Below are positions 8,332-17,018 of a DNA stretch of 49,684 nt, in pieces (positions within the stretch are counted from its first letter, which is position 1; every line of letters begins with the position of its first letter). The position numbers and the translations under genes are program-made. Below the pieces are notes generated by a model that was given only the letters and a program-made list of their open reading frames with translations, searched no databases and was not told where the DNA came from. The stretch comes from Thermoanaerobaculia bacterium (lineage in GTDB: Bacteria > Acidobacteriota > Thermoanaerobaculia > Multivoradales > J023): contig JALCBJ010000002.1 in assembly GCA_028066595.1 (NCBI GenBank), positions 158,356 to 208,039 of the forward strand, written 5' to 3'.

Positions 8332-9073
8332 ATTCGAAACGTACGACTTCCTGGAGCATCACACGGACCGGGCGCCCGTCCACGAGCGTCGGTTCGTAGC
8401 GCCAGGACCGAGCTGCTTTGACGGCCGATTCAGAGAGGCCCATTTCCAGATGCTGGATCACCTCGACTTCGCCCACGCTGCCGTCTTCGTCGAGGATCAA
8501 TCGCAGCACGACCACGCCGAAGAATCGAGCCCGCTCCGCCATTCGGGTGTACTCGGGCTGTTCGAACGCCACGCGTTGGGGTCGCTGCACCATGTGCAGC
8601 TCGCGAACACCGACGAGGGGAGTGTCGGCTTGCACATAGCCGATGGCGGTCGGATTCTCGCTCACGTAGGCAAGAACCTCGGCGTCGGACTCCCTCTGGA
8701 CGGGTGCATGGACGCGACCGGCAAGGATGCCGCGGGTGAAGTACCGCGTCACGCTGGCGGCCGAACGCTCGTGGACGTAGCGGCAGAAGGTCTCCCGCAG
8801 CTGCGAGCTGGGGGGGCGGTCCACGAAGATCACCGTATCGCCGCCGGGCCAACGTTCCGTTTTTCCGAGAAGTAGGTCCGACAGATCTTCCTGCGTCAGG
8901 GCCGGCACTTCGTTCGCGGGGTGGACGACGAGGCGAATCGGTGGATCTTGAGACCGAGCCTCTTCCGGGAAACCGACGAGACCAGCAGCCACCACAAGCC
9001 AAACGACGTTGGCCAAATGCCGTCGAACGAGCCAGGATGGGGGGCGGTGCAGGCCAAGAATGATTCTCGCCAT
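8321..9073 (-). CDS. Phosphate-binding-protein-like domain fused to a TonB C-terminal domain
   Basis: 250 residues from the chosen ATG at 9073, which has GAGG five bases ahead; the frame is open to 9172. Signal/anchor helix near residues 13-36 (HLANVVWLVVAAGLVGFPEEARS). Residues about 42-145 match truncated PstS-like periplasmic binding proteins: LVVHPANEVPALTQEDLSDLLLGK, WPGGDTVIFVDRP, FCRYVHERSAASVTRYF, and VSENPTAIGYV. Residues about 170-250 are a TonB C-terminal domain (FFGVVVLRLILDEDGSVGEVEVIQHL, AVKAARSWRYEPTLVDGRPV). Such domains contact TonB-dependent receptors or the outer membrane. The combination of a small-anion-binding domain and a TonB domain on one chain is rare. No pst or exbBD genes lie nearby. 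Confidence 0.75.
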   Translation of the reverse strand: MARIILGLHRPPSWLVRRHLANVVWLVVAAGLVGFPEEARSQDPPIRLVVHPANEVPALTQEDLSDLLLGKTERWPGGDTVIFVDRPPSSQLRETFCRYVHERSAASVTRYFTRGILAGRVHAPVQRESDAEVLAYVSENPTAIGYVQADTPLVGVRELHMVQRPQRVAFEQPEYTRMAERARFFGVVVLRLILDEDGSVGEVEVIQHLEMGLSESAVKAARSWRYEPTLVDGRPVRVMLQEVVRFEYFG

Positions 9074-9300
9074 GATCGCCTCAGTGTCATCAGTCATCCC
9101 GACGAGGGTCGTCGAGACCGGGGGTGGAGAAAATGAAAGACATGCGACCTTGCCGGGAAGCCGGAGGCGCACAACGGCACCCTACCAGGTGGCCCTGGGA
9201 AGCTGGTAGTGAAACTCTCCCTGGGTTGGTAGCCCGGCTGGAACGCTCTGCGAGGGACGACCTCAGGCCGTCGATCGGGCGAGAGAAGGACTAGGGATTG

Positions 9301-10383
9301 CTAGCCATCGTCGCGCGTGGGGTCGGGCGGCTCCGCGGCCTGACCGGTGTCCTCGGCCGGCGAGTCCGGAGTTGAGCTCGGGGACAACGGGGCGAGTTGG
9401 AGCTTCTCTCGAACTCGGGGCTCTGCCATGAAGTCTTCCCAGAAGGCTTCGCCGTAGAGCTGGGCGCTCTCTTTCGTCAGGTGCTGGCGATCCGAGGTGA
9501 TCAGCCCGGGAACCGAAGGTAGGACGTACGGCACGTCGAGCTCTTCGGCGAGGTATGGCAGGTGCCCAGAGAGATACCGGCGGAAAGGAACCATCGTCAG
9601 CACCAACAGCCCGCCGCGCTGCGAAACCTCTCGATGCAGTTCAGCAGCCAAGGGTAGAACGTGCTCGTAGTCGGCGAGCTCCTCGCCGGGCGAGACGGGT
9701 GCCGAGGATTTAGCCTCTCTCAGGGGTAGCCAGAAGCCTGTGCGCTCCGACCGGTAGATGATCCACCTCGGTATCGGTACCCTGCCGACCGTGTCGAGCT
9801 TGGGCAGATACCTGTGCAGCCGGGACCGAAACTCCCAGGAGCCCTGGGCGTCGAAGTAGCCGCGCCAGGCTTCCCAGCCCGAGAGCTGCATGGTCCAATC
9901 AGCAATCTTCGACTTACCTTCCGAGTAGAACTCGGGATCTCCGCTGGCGATGAAGATCTTCGGACGCAGGTCGTGACGCCGGATCAGCTCGACGGCGAAT
10001 CGGACCTTCTCCGAGTGGCCGCAGCCGAGACCGAATATTCGGACTCCCAGGGCCTCCGCTTTCGGCACGAGCACGTCTCCGCGCAGCCCGAGCTGCATCC
10101 GGGAATTGCCGAAGATGAGGATGTCAGCATCGAGTGCATTGTCGATCGAGGGTCCGATCCGGTGATAGAGCACCCGCTGGCTGAGCTCGCCGTCTTCTGA
10201 GTTCAGGTAAAAGAACTCTCCATCGGGGCGCTCGAATTTCGGCACCAGCCCCCTCTCGGGCCCCGAACCTCGTTGCAGTGGCAGTGAGGGCATGACAGCC
10301 ACAGTGACGAGAAACGAGGCCACGCCGCAAGTCGCCAAGAGTGCGATGCGGGGGGTGGAGGAAATGCGGCTGCGACGTCTCAA
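9301..10383 (-). CDS. SGNH-hydrolase-like partner of an MBOAT acyltransferase (AlgX/DltD-like)
   Basis: 360 residues. The frame stays open much further upstream, but that part is only the shadow of the MBOAT gene. The natural start is TTG at 10383 in a TTGA overlap with the MBOAT stop, giving a signal anchor RRRSRISSTPRIALLATCGVASFLVTVAVM. The block I SGNH-type motif is DILIFGNSRMQLGLRGD (Ser after GN), GDPEFYSEGK is a middle motif, and DRQHLTKESAQLYGEAF carries the Asp/His pair of block V. A Pro-rich acidic tail of about 35 residues follows. Partners of this kind move acyl groups delivered by the MBOAT protein onto an exported glycan or polymer in the periplasm. The TTG start makes translation dependent on the upstream gene. 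Confidence 0.75.
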   Translation of the reverse strand: MRRRSRISSTPRIALLATCGVASFLVTVAVMPSLPLQRGSGPERGLVPKFERPDGEFFYLNSEDGELSQRVLYHRIGPSIDNALDADILIFGNSRMQLGLRGDVLVPKAEALGVRIFGLGCGHSEKVRFAVELIRRHDLRPKIFIASGDPEFYSEGKSKIADWTMQLSGWEAWRGYFDAQGSWEFRSRLHRYLPKLDTVGRVPIPRWIIYRSERTGFWLPLREAKSSAPVSPGEELADYEHVLPLAAELHREVSQRGGLLVLTMVPFRRYLSGHLPYLAEELDVPYVLPSVPGLITSDRQHLTKESAQLYGEAFWEDFMAEPRVREKLQLAPLSPSSTPDSPAEDTGQAAEPPDPTRDDG

Positions 10384-11801
10384 AACTGGAAGTAGATGAA
10401 CTGCTGACCGGTGACGTTGAAGCTGAGCACCGCGGCCAGCATGGCGCCAGCTGCCGCGGCCTTTTCCAAGGCCGTCGACTCGCCGACATGAGGCGCGAGC
10501 CAGGCTCGAAGGTGAAAGACTGCTACGAAGGCGATCAGGAACCAGCCGAGTGACATGTCGGCGAACTCGAAAGCCTGATAGAGCCCTGTTCGCCCGAGAT
10601 CGCTGAGGTCGGCCAAAGCCCTGGTAATCATCCGGTTGCCTGACTCGAAACCCTCGGCCCGGAACCAGCCCATACTGAGGATCCAGGTCAGCTGCACGAC
10701 GACGGCCCACGGTGCTGCGAGCCACAAAGACCGCTCGGCCCGATTCGTTCCGATCATACGCTCGAGCGCCACGGCGATGCCGTGCAGCGCGCCCCAGGCG
10801 ACGAAGGTCCACGCCGCACCGTGCCAGAGCCCGCTGATCAACATGACGAGGAACAGGTTGCAGTAGGCCCTCAGCTTGCCACGCCGATTCCCACCGAATG
10901 GGATGTAGAGGTAGTCCTTCATCCACGAGGACAACGTGATGTGCCAACGTCGCCAGAATTCGGTGAACGATCGAGCGAGGTACGGAGCGTCGAAATTGAC
11001 CGGCAGACGGAAGCCCAGAAAATAGGCGAGGCCTCGGGCGATACTGGAGTAGCCCGCGAAGTCGCAAAACAGTTGGCCGGCGAAGAACACCAGCAGAGCC
11101 AAGGAAAGTCCGGGCACTGCCTCCTCTCCCGCCGCTCGATCCCAGTGCTTGTCGACGACCCATCCCAGGTGGTCCGCCAAGATGACCTTGAGAAACAGGC
11201 CGCGGATCACCAGGTAGGCACCTTGGGACCAGACCCGGGCTCGGATACTCCGGTGGCGATCGAACTGGTAGAGAAAATCCGTCGCTCGGACGATCGGTCC
11301 GGCCACCAGCTGCGGGAAGAACGCGACGTAGGTCGCCACGCGCAGGAAACTCTTCTCGGCCTTCAGCTTGCCGCGGTACACGTCGATTGTGTAGCTCATC
11401 GACTGGAAGGTGTAGAAAGAGATGCCGATCGGCAAGACGATGTGGGGGATCGAGAACGCGTCGTCGCTCCCACCGAGGAGGTGTCGGGTCGTCTCGGCCA
11501 GGAAGCCGGCGTACTTGAAGAATCCCAGGAGGCCGACATTGACCCCGATCGATGCCAGAAGTAGGAGGCGCCGGGCGCGCGGCCGCTCGGGTGGTAGGGC
11601 CTCGATACCTCGAGCGGCGCAGTAATCCACCAAGGTGCTGACGAAAATGAGCACCAGGTAGGAGGGGACGTGCCAGGCGTAGAACGTCCAGCTCAGCGCC
11701 AACAGCGCCAGGAGAAAGAATCCGCTCCTTCGTTTGGTCGTCAGCCGCAGCAATAGCGCCACGGCGAACAACGCCGCGAAGGAAAACGAGACGAAGTTCA
11801 T
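10380..11801 (-). CDS. MBOAT-family O-acyltransferase (AlgI/DltB-like)
   Basis: 473-residue polytopic membrane protein. Hallmarks are PIGISFYTFQSMSYTIDVYRG, FPQLVAGPIVRA, FWRRWHITLSSWMKDYLYIPFGGNR, and the catalytic-His segment MLISGLWHGAAWTFVAWGALHG. This is the AlgI-type signature, a protein that hands acetyl or another acyl group from the cytoplasm across the membrane to a periplasmic transferase. The length is that of AlgI (about 470-520). It overlaps the SGNH partner by 4 bases and lies 102 bases behind the ChvG-like kinase on the same strand. The acylated polymer is not encoded here. Confidence 0.92.
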   Translation of the reverse strand: MNFVSFSFAALFAVALLLRLTTKRRSGFFLLALLALSWTFYAWHVPSYLVLIFVSTLVDYCAARGIEALPPERPRARRLLLLASIGVNVGLLGFFKYAGFLAETTRHLLGGSDDAFSIPHIVLPIGISFYTFQSMSYTIDVYRGKLKAEKSFLRVATYVAFFPQLVAGPIVRATDFLYQFDRHRSIRARVWSQGAYLVIRGLFLKVILADHLGWVVDKHWDRAAGEEAVPGLSLALLVFFAGQLFCDFAGYSSIARGLAYFLGFRLPVNFDAPYLARSFTEFWRRWHITLSSWMKDYLYIPFGGNRRGKLRAYCNLFLVMLISGLWHGAAWTFVAWGALHGIAVALERMIGTNRAERSLWLAAPWAVVVQLTWILSMGWFRAEGFESGNRMITRALADLSDLGRTGLYQAFEFADMSLGWFLIAFVAVFHLRAWLAPHVGESTALEKAAAAGAMLAAVLSFNVTGQQFIYFQF

Positions 11802-11903
11802 GGCCTAACTCTAAGCGCCCGACGCTGGATCGCACACCATATTCGTAGCTCCTACGCTCCGACTGGAGGCTACCCGACGCAGACCCTATCTCTCCGCGGA
11901 CGC

Positions 11904-13547
11904 CTAGCTGTGCGTCGGCAGCCGGAGGCAAAAGACCGCGCCGCCACCGTTGCCGTTGCGCGCCGAGAGGTCCCCGCCGGCACCCTCGACGATGGCGCGT
12001 GCGATGGCCAGCCCGAGTCCCGTATGCCCCGTGCCGCCCTTCCCTTCGGGTCGGTAGCTGAAGAAGCGGTCGAAGATGGTCTCGAGGTTCTCCTCGGGAA
12101 TGCCCGGTCCTTGATCGGCAACTTCCAGGACCGCATCGTCGGAGTCCGTGGTCAGGTCGATTCGGATGGTGGCGCCTTCGGGGGAGAATCCCGTGGCGTT
12201 GTCGAGCAGGTTTTCCAATACCTGGACGATGCGGTCAGGTGACGCTTCGATCTGGACTGGCTCCTCCGGTACGTGCAGCGCGTACGAGAGGCCGGGTGAA
12301 CGCAACTCGTACGACTCTCGCAGTCGCTCCAAAGTTCGGCGCAGGTCGAAGATCTCCGTCGGCTCGGCGTCGAGGCGGGCATCGATCTGTGTGATCTGAC
12401 GCACGGCGGAGAGTAGTCGGCCGAGGCGGGTGACGTCGCGCTGGATCATCTGGACGAACCGTTGCCGCGCGGCGGGATCGTCCTCGTCCTCCAGGAGGTC
12501 GGTCGCCGTACGGATCGAGGCCAGTGGGTTCTTGAACTCGTGCGACACGTCTGAGGCGAAGCTCTCCGTGAAGCGGAGGTGCTCGTGGAGACGACGGGTC
12601 AGCTCCGCCAAGGCACGGGACAGGTCTCCGATCTCGTCGAGCCGCTGGTAGGCCTTGAAGCGCCCCTTGAGTCGGCCGCGCCGGTCGAGGATCGCCAGGG
12701 CCTCCCGCTGCAGCTTCGAGACAGGGCGCACGATGGTGGTCGACACCAGGAGCGTGAGAACCACCGCGGCGAGCACCGAGAGGAGAATCACTTGAAAAGT
12801 CGACAAGCGCAGCTCGTAGAGCGAGCCCAGGATCTGGAAAGTCGACTTCGAGACCAGAACTGCGCCCACCACGTCACCGTCGGAAAGGACGGGCAGGGCA
12901 CTGAACAGCGTCAATGAACGCTGGCCGGCCGTACGGCGGGTGGCGGAGCCATAGCCTCCTCGCAGCGCCTGCTCGATCTCAGGACCGACGAGCTTTTTCT
13001 GGGTCGAGTAGAAGCCGGCGTGGGGGAGTGGGGGCTCCGGCGGCAGAACGAAGCGAGAGTAGCTCTGGTAGAGGAAGTTGCCGAAGCGGTAGATGAGATT
13101 GCGTCGGATTTCGGGGTCCTCGGCCGGTGGCGTGGCCGAGGAGTCGATCCGTGGCCCGAGCCGGCCCGAGTCGGCGAGCAACAAGAAGTCCGAGTCGACG
13201 ACCCGCAGGCGGGCGTCGAACTCCCGGTTCATGCGTTCGAGAATGGACTGTGCGCGCTCGCCGTCGAGTGGACCATGGCCGCCGAGTGCTGCCGCCAGCA
13301 CGCGACCTTGCTGCACCATGGCGCGCTCCTGATAGTCCAGAAGCTCGTCTTCGTAGGTTTCGAGGGACAGGATTCCGAAGGCGGGCAAGAAGACGAGGAG
13401 GACATTGAACGCCAGCAGACGGATGGAGATGCGTGAAAAGAAGCGGATCAGACGATCACGACGTCTGGCCTCTCGTCCCGTGGTCTCGCGTCCGGCATCG
13501 CGCCGGGATGCCTGGCGTTCGTCTGGCAGTGCGGCGATTTCGGTCAA
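11904..13547 (-). CDS. Sensor histidine kinase, ChvG/ExoS-like
   Basis: 547 residues. First helix at about 42-62 (RLLAFNVLLVFLPAFGILSLETYEDELLDYQERAMVQQGRVLAAAL) with the typical ChvG stimulus-sensing layout, a periplasmic domain of about 185 residues, second helix at about 251-273, then HAMP, the H-box FASDVSHEFKNPLASIRTATDLL (His336), an N-box ENLLDNATGFSPEG, DQGPGIPEENLETIFDRFF and GHTGLGLAIA. The start is TTG with no clear ribosome site, 18 bases after the regulator stop; no later Met precedes the first helix, so a start in this region is needed. It should act on the ChvI-like regulator just upstream. Relatives in alphaproteobacteria respond to acid or cell-wall stress and control exopolysaccharide. 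Confidence 0.9.
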   Translation of the reverse strand: MTEIAALPDERQASRRDAGRETTGREARRRDRLIRFFSRISIRLLAFNVLLVFLPAFGILSLETYEDELLDYQERAMVQQGRVLAAALGGHGPLDGERAQSILERMNREFDARLRVVDSDFLLLADSGRLGPRIDSSATPPAEDPEIRRNLIYRFGNFLYQSYSRFVLPPEPPLPHAGFYSTQKKLVGPEIEQALRGGYGSATRRTAGQRSLTLFSALPVLSDGDVVGAVLVSKSTFQILGSLYELRLSTFQVILLSVLAAVVLTLLVSTTIVRPVSKLQREALAILDRRGRLKGRFKAYQRLDEIGDLSRALAELTRRLHEHLRFTESFASDVSHEFKNPLASIRTATDLLEDEDDPAARQRFVQMIQRDVTRLGRLLSAVRQITQIDARLDAEPTEIFDLRRTLERLRESYELRSPGLSYALHVPEEPVQIEASPDRIVQVLENLLDNATGFSPEGATIRIDLTTDSDDAVLEVADQGPGIPEENLETIFDRFFSYRPEGKGGTGHTGLGLAIARAIVEGAGGDLSARNGNGGGAVFCLRLPTHS

Positions 13548-13565
13548 GATGGTTGGCGCTGGGCG

Positions 13566-14306
13566 TCAGTCCGAGGCGCCCGGCTGCCGATATCGGTAGC
13601 CGAGGCCGTAGACCGTTTCGATCTCATCGAACGACGGATCGGTTCTGGTCAACTTGCGGCGCAGGCGTTTGATATGGCTGTCGATGGTTCGGTCACTGAC
13701 GTAGGAATCGTGCGGGTAGCCTTCCTGCACCAGTTGCTCTCGGCTCTTGACATGCCCGGGATGACGAGCGAGCGCGTTGAGGATCAGGAATTCCGTCACT
13801 GTCAGCTGCACCGGCGCGCCTTGCCAGTGGGCCGTGTAGCGCTGTAGGTCGAGCCGTAGACCCCCGACGTCTATCAGCTTCTCCTCGGCCGCGGTCCGCG
13901 GAGAGTCAGCCAGGTGCAGCCGCCGAAAGAGGACCTTGACCCGAGCGACGAGCTCACGCATCGAAAACGGCTTGCACAGGTAGTCGTCGGCACCCAACTC
14001 GAGGCCGAGGACCCGGTCGAACTCCTCGTCGCGCGAGGTGAGGAAGATGATCGGCAGAGTCTCTGACTTTGCCCTCAGCTTTCGGCACAGGTCGAGACCG
14101 TCCATGCGTGGCATCATGATGTCGAGCACCGCCACGTCGGGGAGCTTCTCCTCGAGGGTCTGCCAGGCTTCCGCGCCGTCACTGTAGGTGTCGACTCGGT
14201 AACCTTCCTTGCGCAAGGCGTATCCGACGGTTTCGCGAATGTTCTCTTCGTCGTCCACCAGGGCGATGGTGCCCTTGCCCAGTTCCGATGGGGTCTCTTT
14301 GGCCAT
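13566..14306 (-). CDS. OmpR-family response regulator, ChvI-like
   Basis: 246 residues from the ATG at 14306; the open frame reaches 14585, but the segment before MAKETPSELGKGTIALVDDEEN is not receiver-like. Receiver: acidic DDE at 18-20, phosphorylated Asp62 in VLDIMMPRMDG, and KPFSMREL with the conserved Lys. The winged helix contains LTVTEFLILNALARHPGHVKSREQL and VSDRTIDSHIKRLRRKL ... EIETVYGLGYRY, a near-signature of the ChvI/ExoI group. It is first in a minus-strand run regulator-kinase-MBOAT-SGNH. A perfect 6-bp dyad lies 68 bases upstream of the start. Confidence 0.92.
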   Translation of the reverse strand: MAKETPSELGKGTIALVDDEENIRETVGYALRKEGYRVDTYSDGAEAWQTLEEKLPDVAVLDIMMPRMDGLDLCRKLRAKSETLPIIFLTSRDEEFDRVLGLELGADDYLCKPFSMRELVARVKVLFRRLHLADSPRTAAEEKLIDVGGLRLDLQRYTAHWQGAPVQLTVTEFLILNALARHPGHVKSREQLVQEGYPHDSYVSDRTIDSHIKRLRRKLTRTDPSFDEIETVYGLGYRYRQPGASD

Positions 14307-14373
14307 GAGGCCGATCCTACCTGTTGGTCCTTGCGGCTCTCCACCAGCCGGCTCGTGGCAATCTAAGTGGTCA

Positions 14374-14389
14374 GTAGTAGGATTACTAC
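14374..14389. promoter_or_regulatory. Perfect dyad in a divergent promoter region
   Basis: GTAGTA, a 4-base centre GGAT, and TACTAC form a perfect inverted repeat in the 147-base gap between the ChvI-like regulator (minus) and an ADOP permease (plus). Binding by the adjacent regulator or use as a promoter element is inference. The permease has a ribosome site GGGAG six bases before its ATG. Confidence 0.35.
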
Positions 14390-14453
14390 GAACTTTCTCG
14401 TACTTCGTGCGTTCTAAGAGCTGATACACCAACGTCCGCCGACGGGAGCCAGT

Positions 14454-16868
14454 ATGTACGACCTCTTGAACGACCTTCGAATCGCCCTCCGGGGGCTGGG
14501 ACAACGTCCGGGATTCAGCCTCGTCGCGGTCTTGACCTTGAGTCTCGGAATCGGCGCCACCTCCGCTATCTACACGGTGATTCAAGGTGTCTTGCTCGAT
14601 CCCCTCGGCTATCCCGAGCCGGAGCGGTTGATGGTCGTTCAGGAGAAGAACCCTGAAGCGGGTTTCCCACGGTTTTCACTCTCGCCGCTGAACTACCGCG
14701 ACTATCGGGACATGAACAGCTCGTTCGACCATCTGGCCGCTGCCACGGGTGCCAGCCTGGCCTGGAGCCCGGACGGTGGCGGACCCGCCCAGGAATGGCG
14801 CGCCCGAGCGGTCACCCATGAGTTTCTCGAAGTGTTCGGCGTCACCCCGGTGGTGGGCCGCGACTTCGGCCCGGAAGACGACCAGCCCGGGGCACCCAGG
14901 ACGGTGATGCTGAGCTACGAGCTGTGGCAGAAGTTGGGTGGAGATCCTTCCATCGTAGACAGCGATCTGCTGCTCGATGGTGAGACGACCCGGGTCGTCG
15001 GTGTATTTCCCGAGAGCTTGAGGGCAGGACGGGAAGCCCTGATTCCCCTGGCCATGGACTGGGAGGAAGGCGGGCGCGGTGGACACTGGTTGATCGGTTT
15101 CGGTCGACTGGCCGAGGACGTGACCGTGGATGGAGCGCGGGCCGACCTGGAGCGGGTGGCGGCTACCCTGGAGGCCGAGTATCCGGATAGCAATACGGGA
15201 TGGGGATCCATCGTCGATCCACTCCACGAGCGCATGGTGGAGAACGTGCAGTCTGCCCTTTGGGTGCTTCTCGGTGCCGTCGGTGTGGTGCTTCTGATCG
15301 CCTGTGCCAATGTCGCGAATCTGACGCTCACCCGTCTGGCACGCCAGGAGCGCGACGTGGCCGTCCGCTGTGCGCTCGGAGCGGGCCGCTGGCGTCTGCT
15401 ACGCCAGATGGTTCTCGAGAGCCTGGTGATCGCACTGCTGGCGGGTGGGCTGGGGCTGATCCTGGCCCGTTACGGGATTCCCGTCTTGATCGCCCTCGAT
15501 GCGGGCAACCTGCCTCGTGCGGAATCGATTTCGATCGACGGACAGGTCCTGGGCGTGAGCCTCGTCGTCACGTTGTTGACTGCATTGTTGTTCGGACTCA
15601 TGCCGGCTCTATCGGCCGCACGTCCCGATCTGACCATCGCCATGAAGGACGGCGGGCGCGGCCACGTGGGCGGGCGGCGAGGCCAGAATCTGCGCACTAC
15701 GCTGGTGCTCGGAGAGGTCGCCCTGGCGTTGATGCTTTCGATCGCCGCAGGGCTGCTGGTGAAGAGTTACGGCAACCTCCTCTCCGTCGATACCGGCTTC
15801 GATCCGGAACCCCTGTGGACCGCGTCGGTGAGTTTGCCCGACGGCTCCTACGGGGAAGATCCGCAGAGGGTCTCGTTCTACGAGCGCCTGCTCGACGAGG
15901 CCAGAGCCTTGCCCGGCGTGGAAGCGGCAGCCACGGTGATGCCGATGCCGCTCTCGGGTAGCGACTACATCTTGACGTTCAATATCGAGGGACGACCAAC
16001 GCCAGAGGCGAATCAGGCACCAAACGCCAATATCCGTTTCGTCTCCGACGGCTACTTCGACACGCTGGGAATTCCGCTACACCGAGGTAGAGCTCTGAGC
16101 CGGAGCGACCGGGCCGAAGCCGAGCTGGCGCTGGTCATCAACGAGTCGGCCGCCGCGACGTTCTGGCCCGACGAGGACCCGCTGAACGCCCGCATTACCT
16201 TCGGCAGCCCCGACGACGAGGAGGCCGAGTGGTACAAGATCGTGGGAATCGCCGGCAACGTGCGCCACTCCTCTCTCGACGGCGAGCCCGAGCCCGCGAT
16301 CTACCGATCGGTGTATCAGGCCACTCCTGGCTTCGCGACCGTCGTCCTTCGCACCGACGGTGAGCCCTCGGCGTTGGCGGGACCGCTACGTGGTGTCGTC
16401 AGCCGTATCGATGCAAATCTGCCTCTGGCGGACGAACAGTCCGGTGGTGGCTACCTGACCGACGCTGTCGCAGAGCCGCGTTTCAACGCCACGCTCCTGG
16501 GTGTCTTCGCCGGTCTGGCGCTCCTGCTGGCCGCGGTGGGGGTCTTCGGGGTCATCAGCTACACCGTGGCCCAACAGGTACGTGAGATCGGTGTACGTAT
16601 GGCTCTCGGAGCCGCGGTCGGGCATATCGTTCGTTGGGTCGTCGTAAGAGGGTTCCGGCCCGTCGCTTGGGGCATCGCTGTGGGGCTCGCCGGTGCTGTC
16701 GTGGCCACTCGACTCCTGAGCAGCCTCGTGTACGGGATCCCTACGGTCGATGTCGTGACCTATTTGACGGTCGCTGCCGGTCTGGCAGCGGTGGCCTTGG
16801 TGGCCTGCCTGTTGCCAGCGCTGCGGGCGAGTCGGGTGGAGCCGGTAGCGGTCCTGCGCGACGAGTGA
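14454..16868 (+). CDS. ADOP-type permease (MacB/FtsX-like, duplicated)
   Basis: 804 residues with the layout of acidobacterial duplicated orphan permeases: one N-terminal helix (RPGFSLVAVLTLSLGIGATSAIYTVIQGVLL), a MacB-type periplasmic domain (to about 260), three helices of a first FtsX domain (ALWVLLGAVGVVLLIACANVANLTLTRL, with the conserved RDVAVRCALGAGRWRLLRQ coupling-type segment), a middle helix and second periplasmic domain, and a second FtsX domain (VREIGVRMALGAAVGHIVRWVV). No ATPase gene adjoins it, as is typical. The role of ADOPs is not established; MacB relatives act as mechanotransmission export pumps. Unlike the copy at 22314 it lacks an N-terminal cytosolic domain and a PadR gene. 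Confidence 0.92.
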   Translation: MYDLLNDLRIALRGLGQRPGFSLVAVLTLSLGIGATSAIYTVIQGVLLDPLGYPEPERLMVVQEKNPEAGFPRFSLSPLNYRDYRDMNSSFDHLAAATGASLAWSPDGGGPAQEWRARAVTHEFLEVFGVTPVVGRDFGPEDDQPGAPRTVMLSYELWQKLGGDPSIVDSDLLLDGETTRVVGVFPESLRAGREALIPLAMDWEEGGRGGHWLIGFGRLAEDVTVDGARADLERVAATLEAEYPDSNTGWGSIVDPLHERMVENVQSALWVLLGAVGVVLLIACANVANLTLTRLARQERDVAVRCALGAGRWRLLRQMVLESLVIALLAGGLGLILARYGIPVLIALDAGNLPRAESISIDGQVLGVSLVVTLLTALLFGLMPALSAARPDLTIAMKDGGRGHVGGRRGQNLRTTLVLGEVALALMLSIAAGLLVKSYGNLLSVDTGFDPEPLWTASVSLPDGSYGEDPQRVSFYERLLDEARALPGVEAAATVMPMPLSGSDYILTFNIEGRPTPEANQAPNANIRFVSDGYFDTLGIPLHRGRALSRSDRAEAELALVINESAAATFWPDEDPLNARITFGSPDDEEAEWYKIVGIAGNVRHSSLDGEPEPAIYRSVYQATPGFATVVLRTDGEPSALAGPLRGVVSRIDANLPLADEQSGGGYLTDAVAEPRFNATLLGVFAGLALLLAAVGVFGVISYTVAQQVREIGVRMALGAAVGHIVRWVVVRGFRPVAWGIAVGLAGAVVATRLLSSLVYGIPTVDVVTYLTVAAGLAAVALVACLLPALRASRVEPVAVLRDE

Positions 16869-16899
16869 GCTCGACGACCGATACAGGGTTTCCCCCGTA

Positions 16900-17002
16900 G
16901 TCTGGGATGAACGGCCGGACCGGCAGCGTGGGTCGCGGATCGACAACGAAGGCCCGCGACGCTACTCTGTCGACTCGGCTTCGACACCACAGAATCCCAG
17001 AC
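16900..17002 (+). ncRNA. Possible structured leader upstream of the aromatic hydroxylase gene
   Basis: An outer 9-bp pairing GTCTGGGAT (16900-16908) with ATCCCAGAC (16994-17002) encloses three smaller pairings: GCCGG/CCGGC (16914-16924), GTCGCGG/CCGCGAC (16932-16938 with 16954-16960) and GTCGA/TCGAC (16969-16973 with 16981-16985). Together they would give a multibranched fold ending 16 bases before the hydroxylase ATG. I recognise no known riboswitch class. Chance pairings of this size do occur in GC-rich DNA, so this is a hypothesis. Confidence 0.3.
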
Positions 17003-17018
17003 ATTCGAGATATAGCCC

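Noticed and set aside
9301..11931. Single 876-codon minus-strand frame
   Set aside because: Its first 516 codons are an arginine-rich antiframe of the AlgI-like MBOAT gene, which has unmistakable motifs; only the part from TTG 10383 is real.
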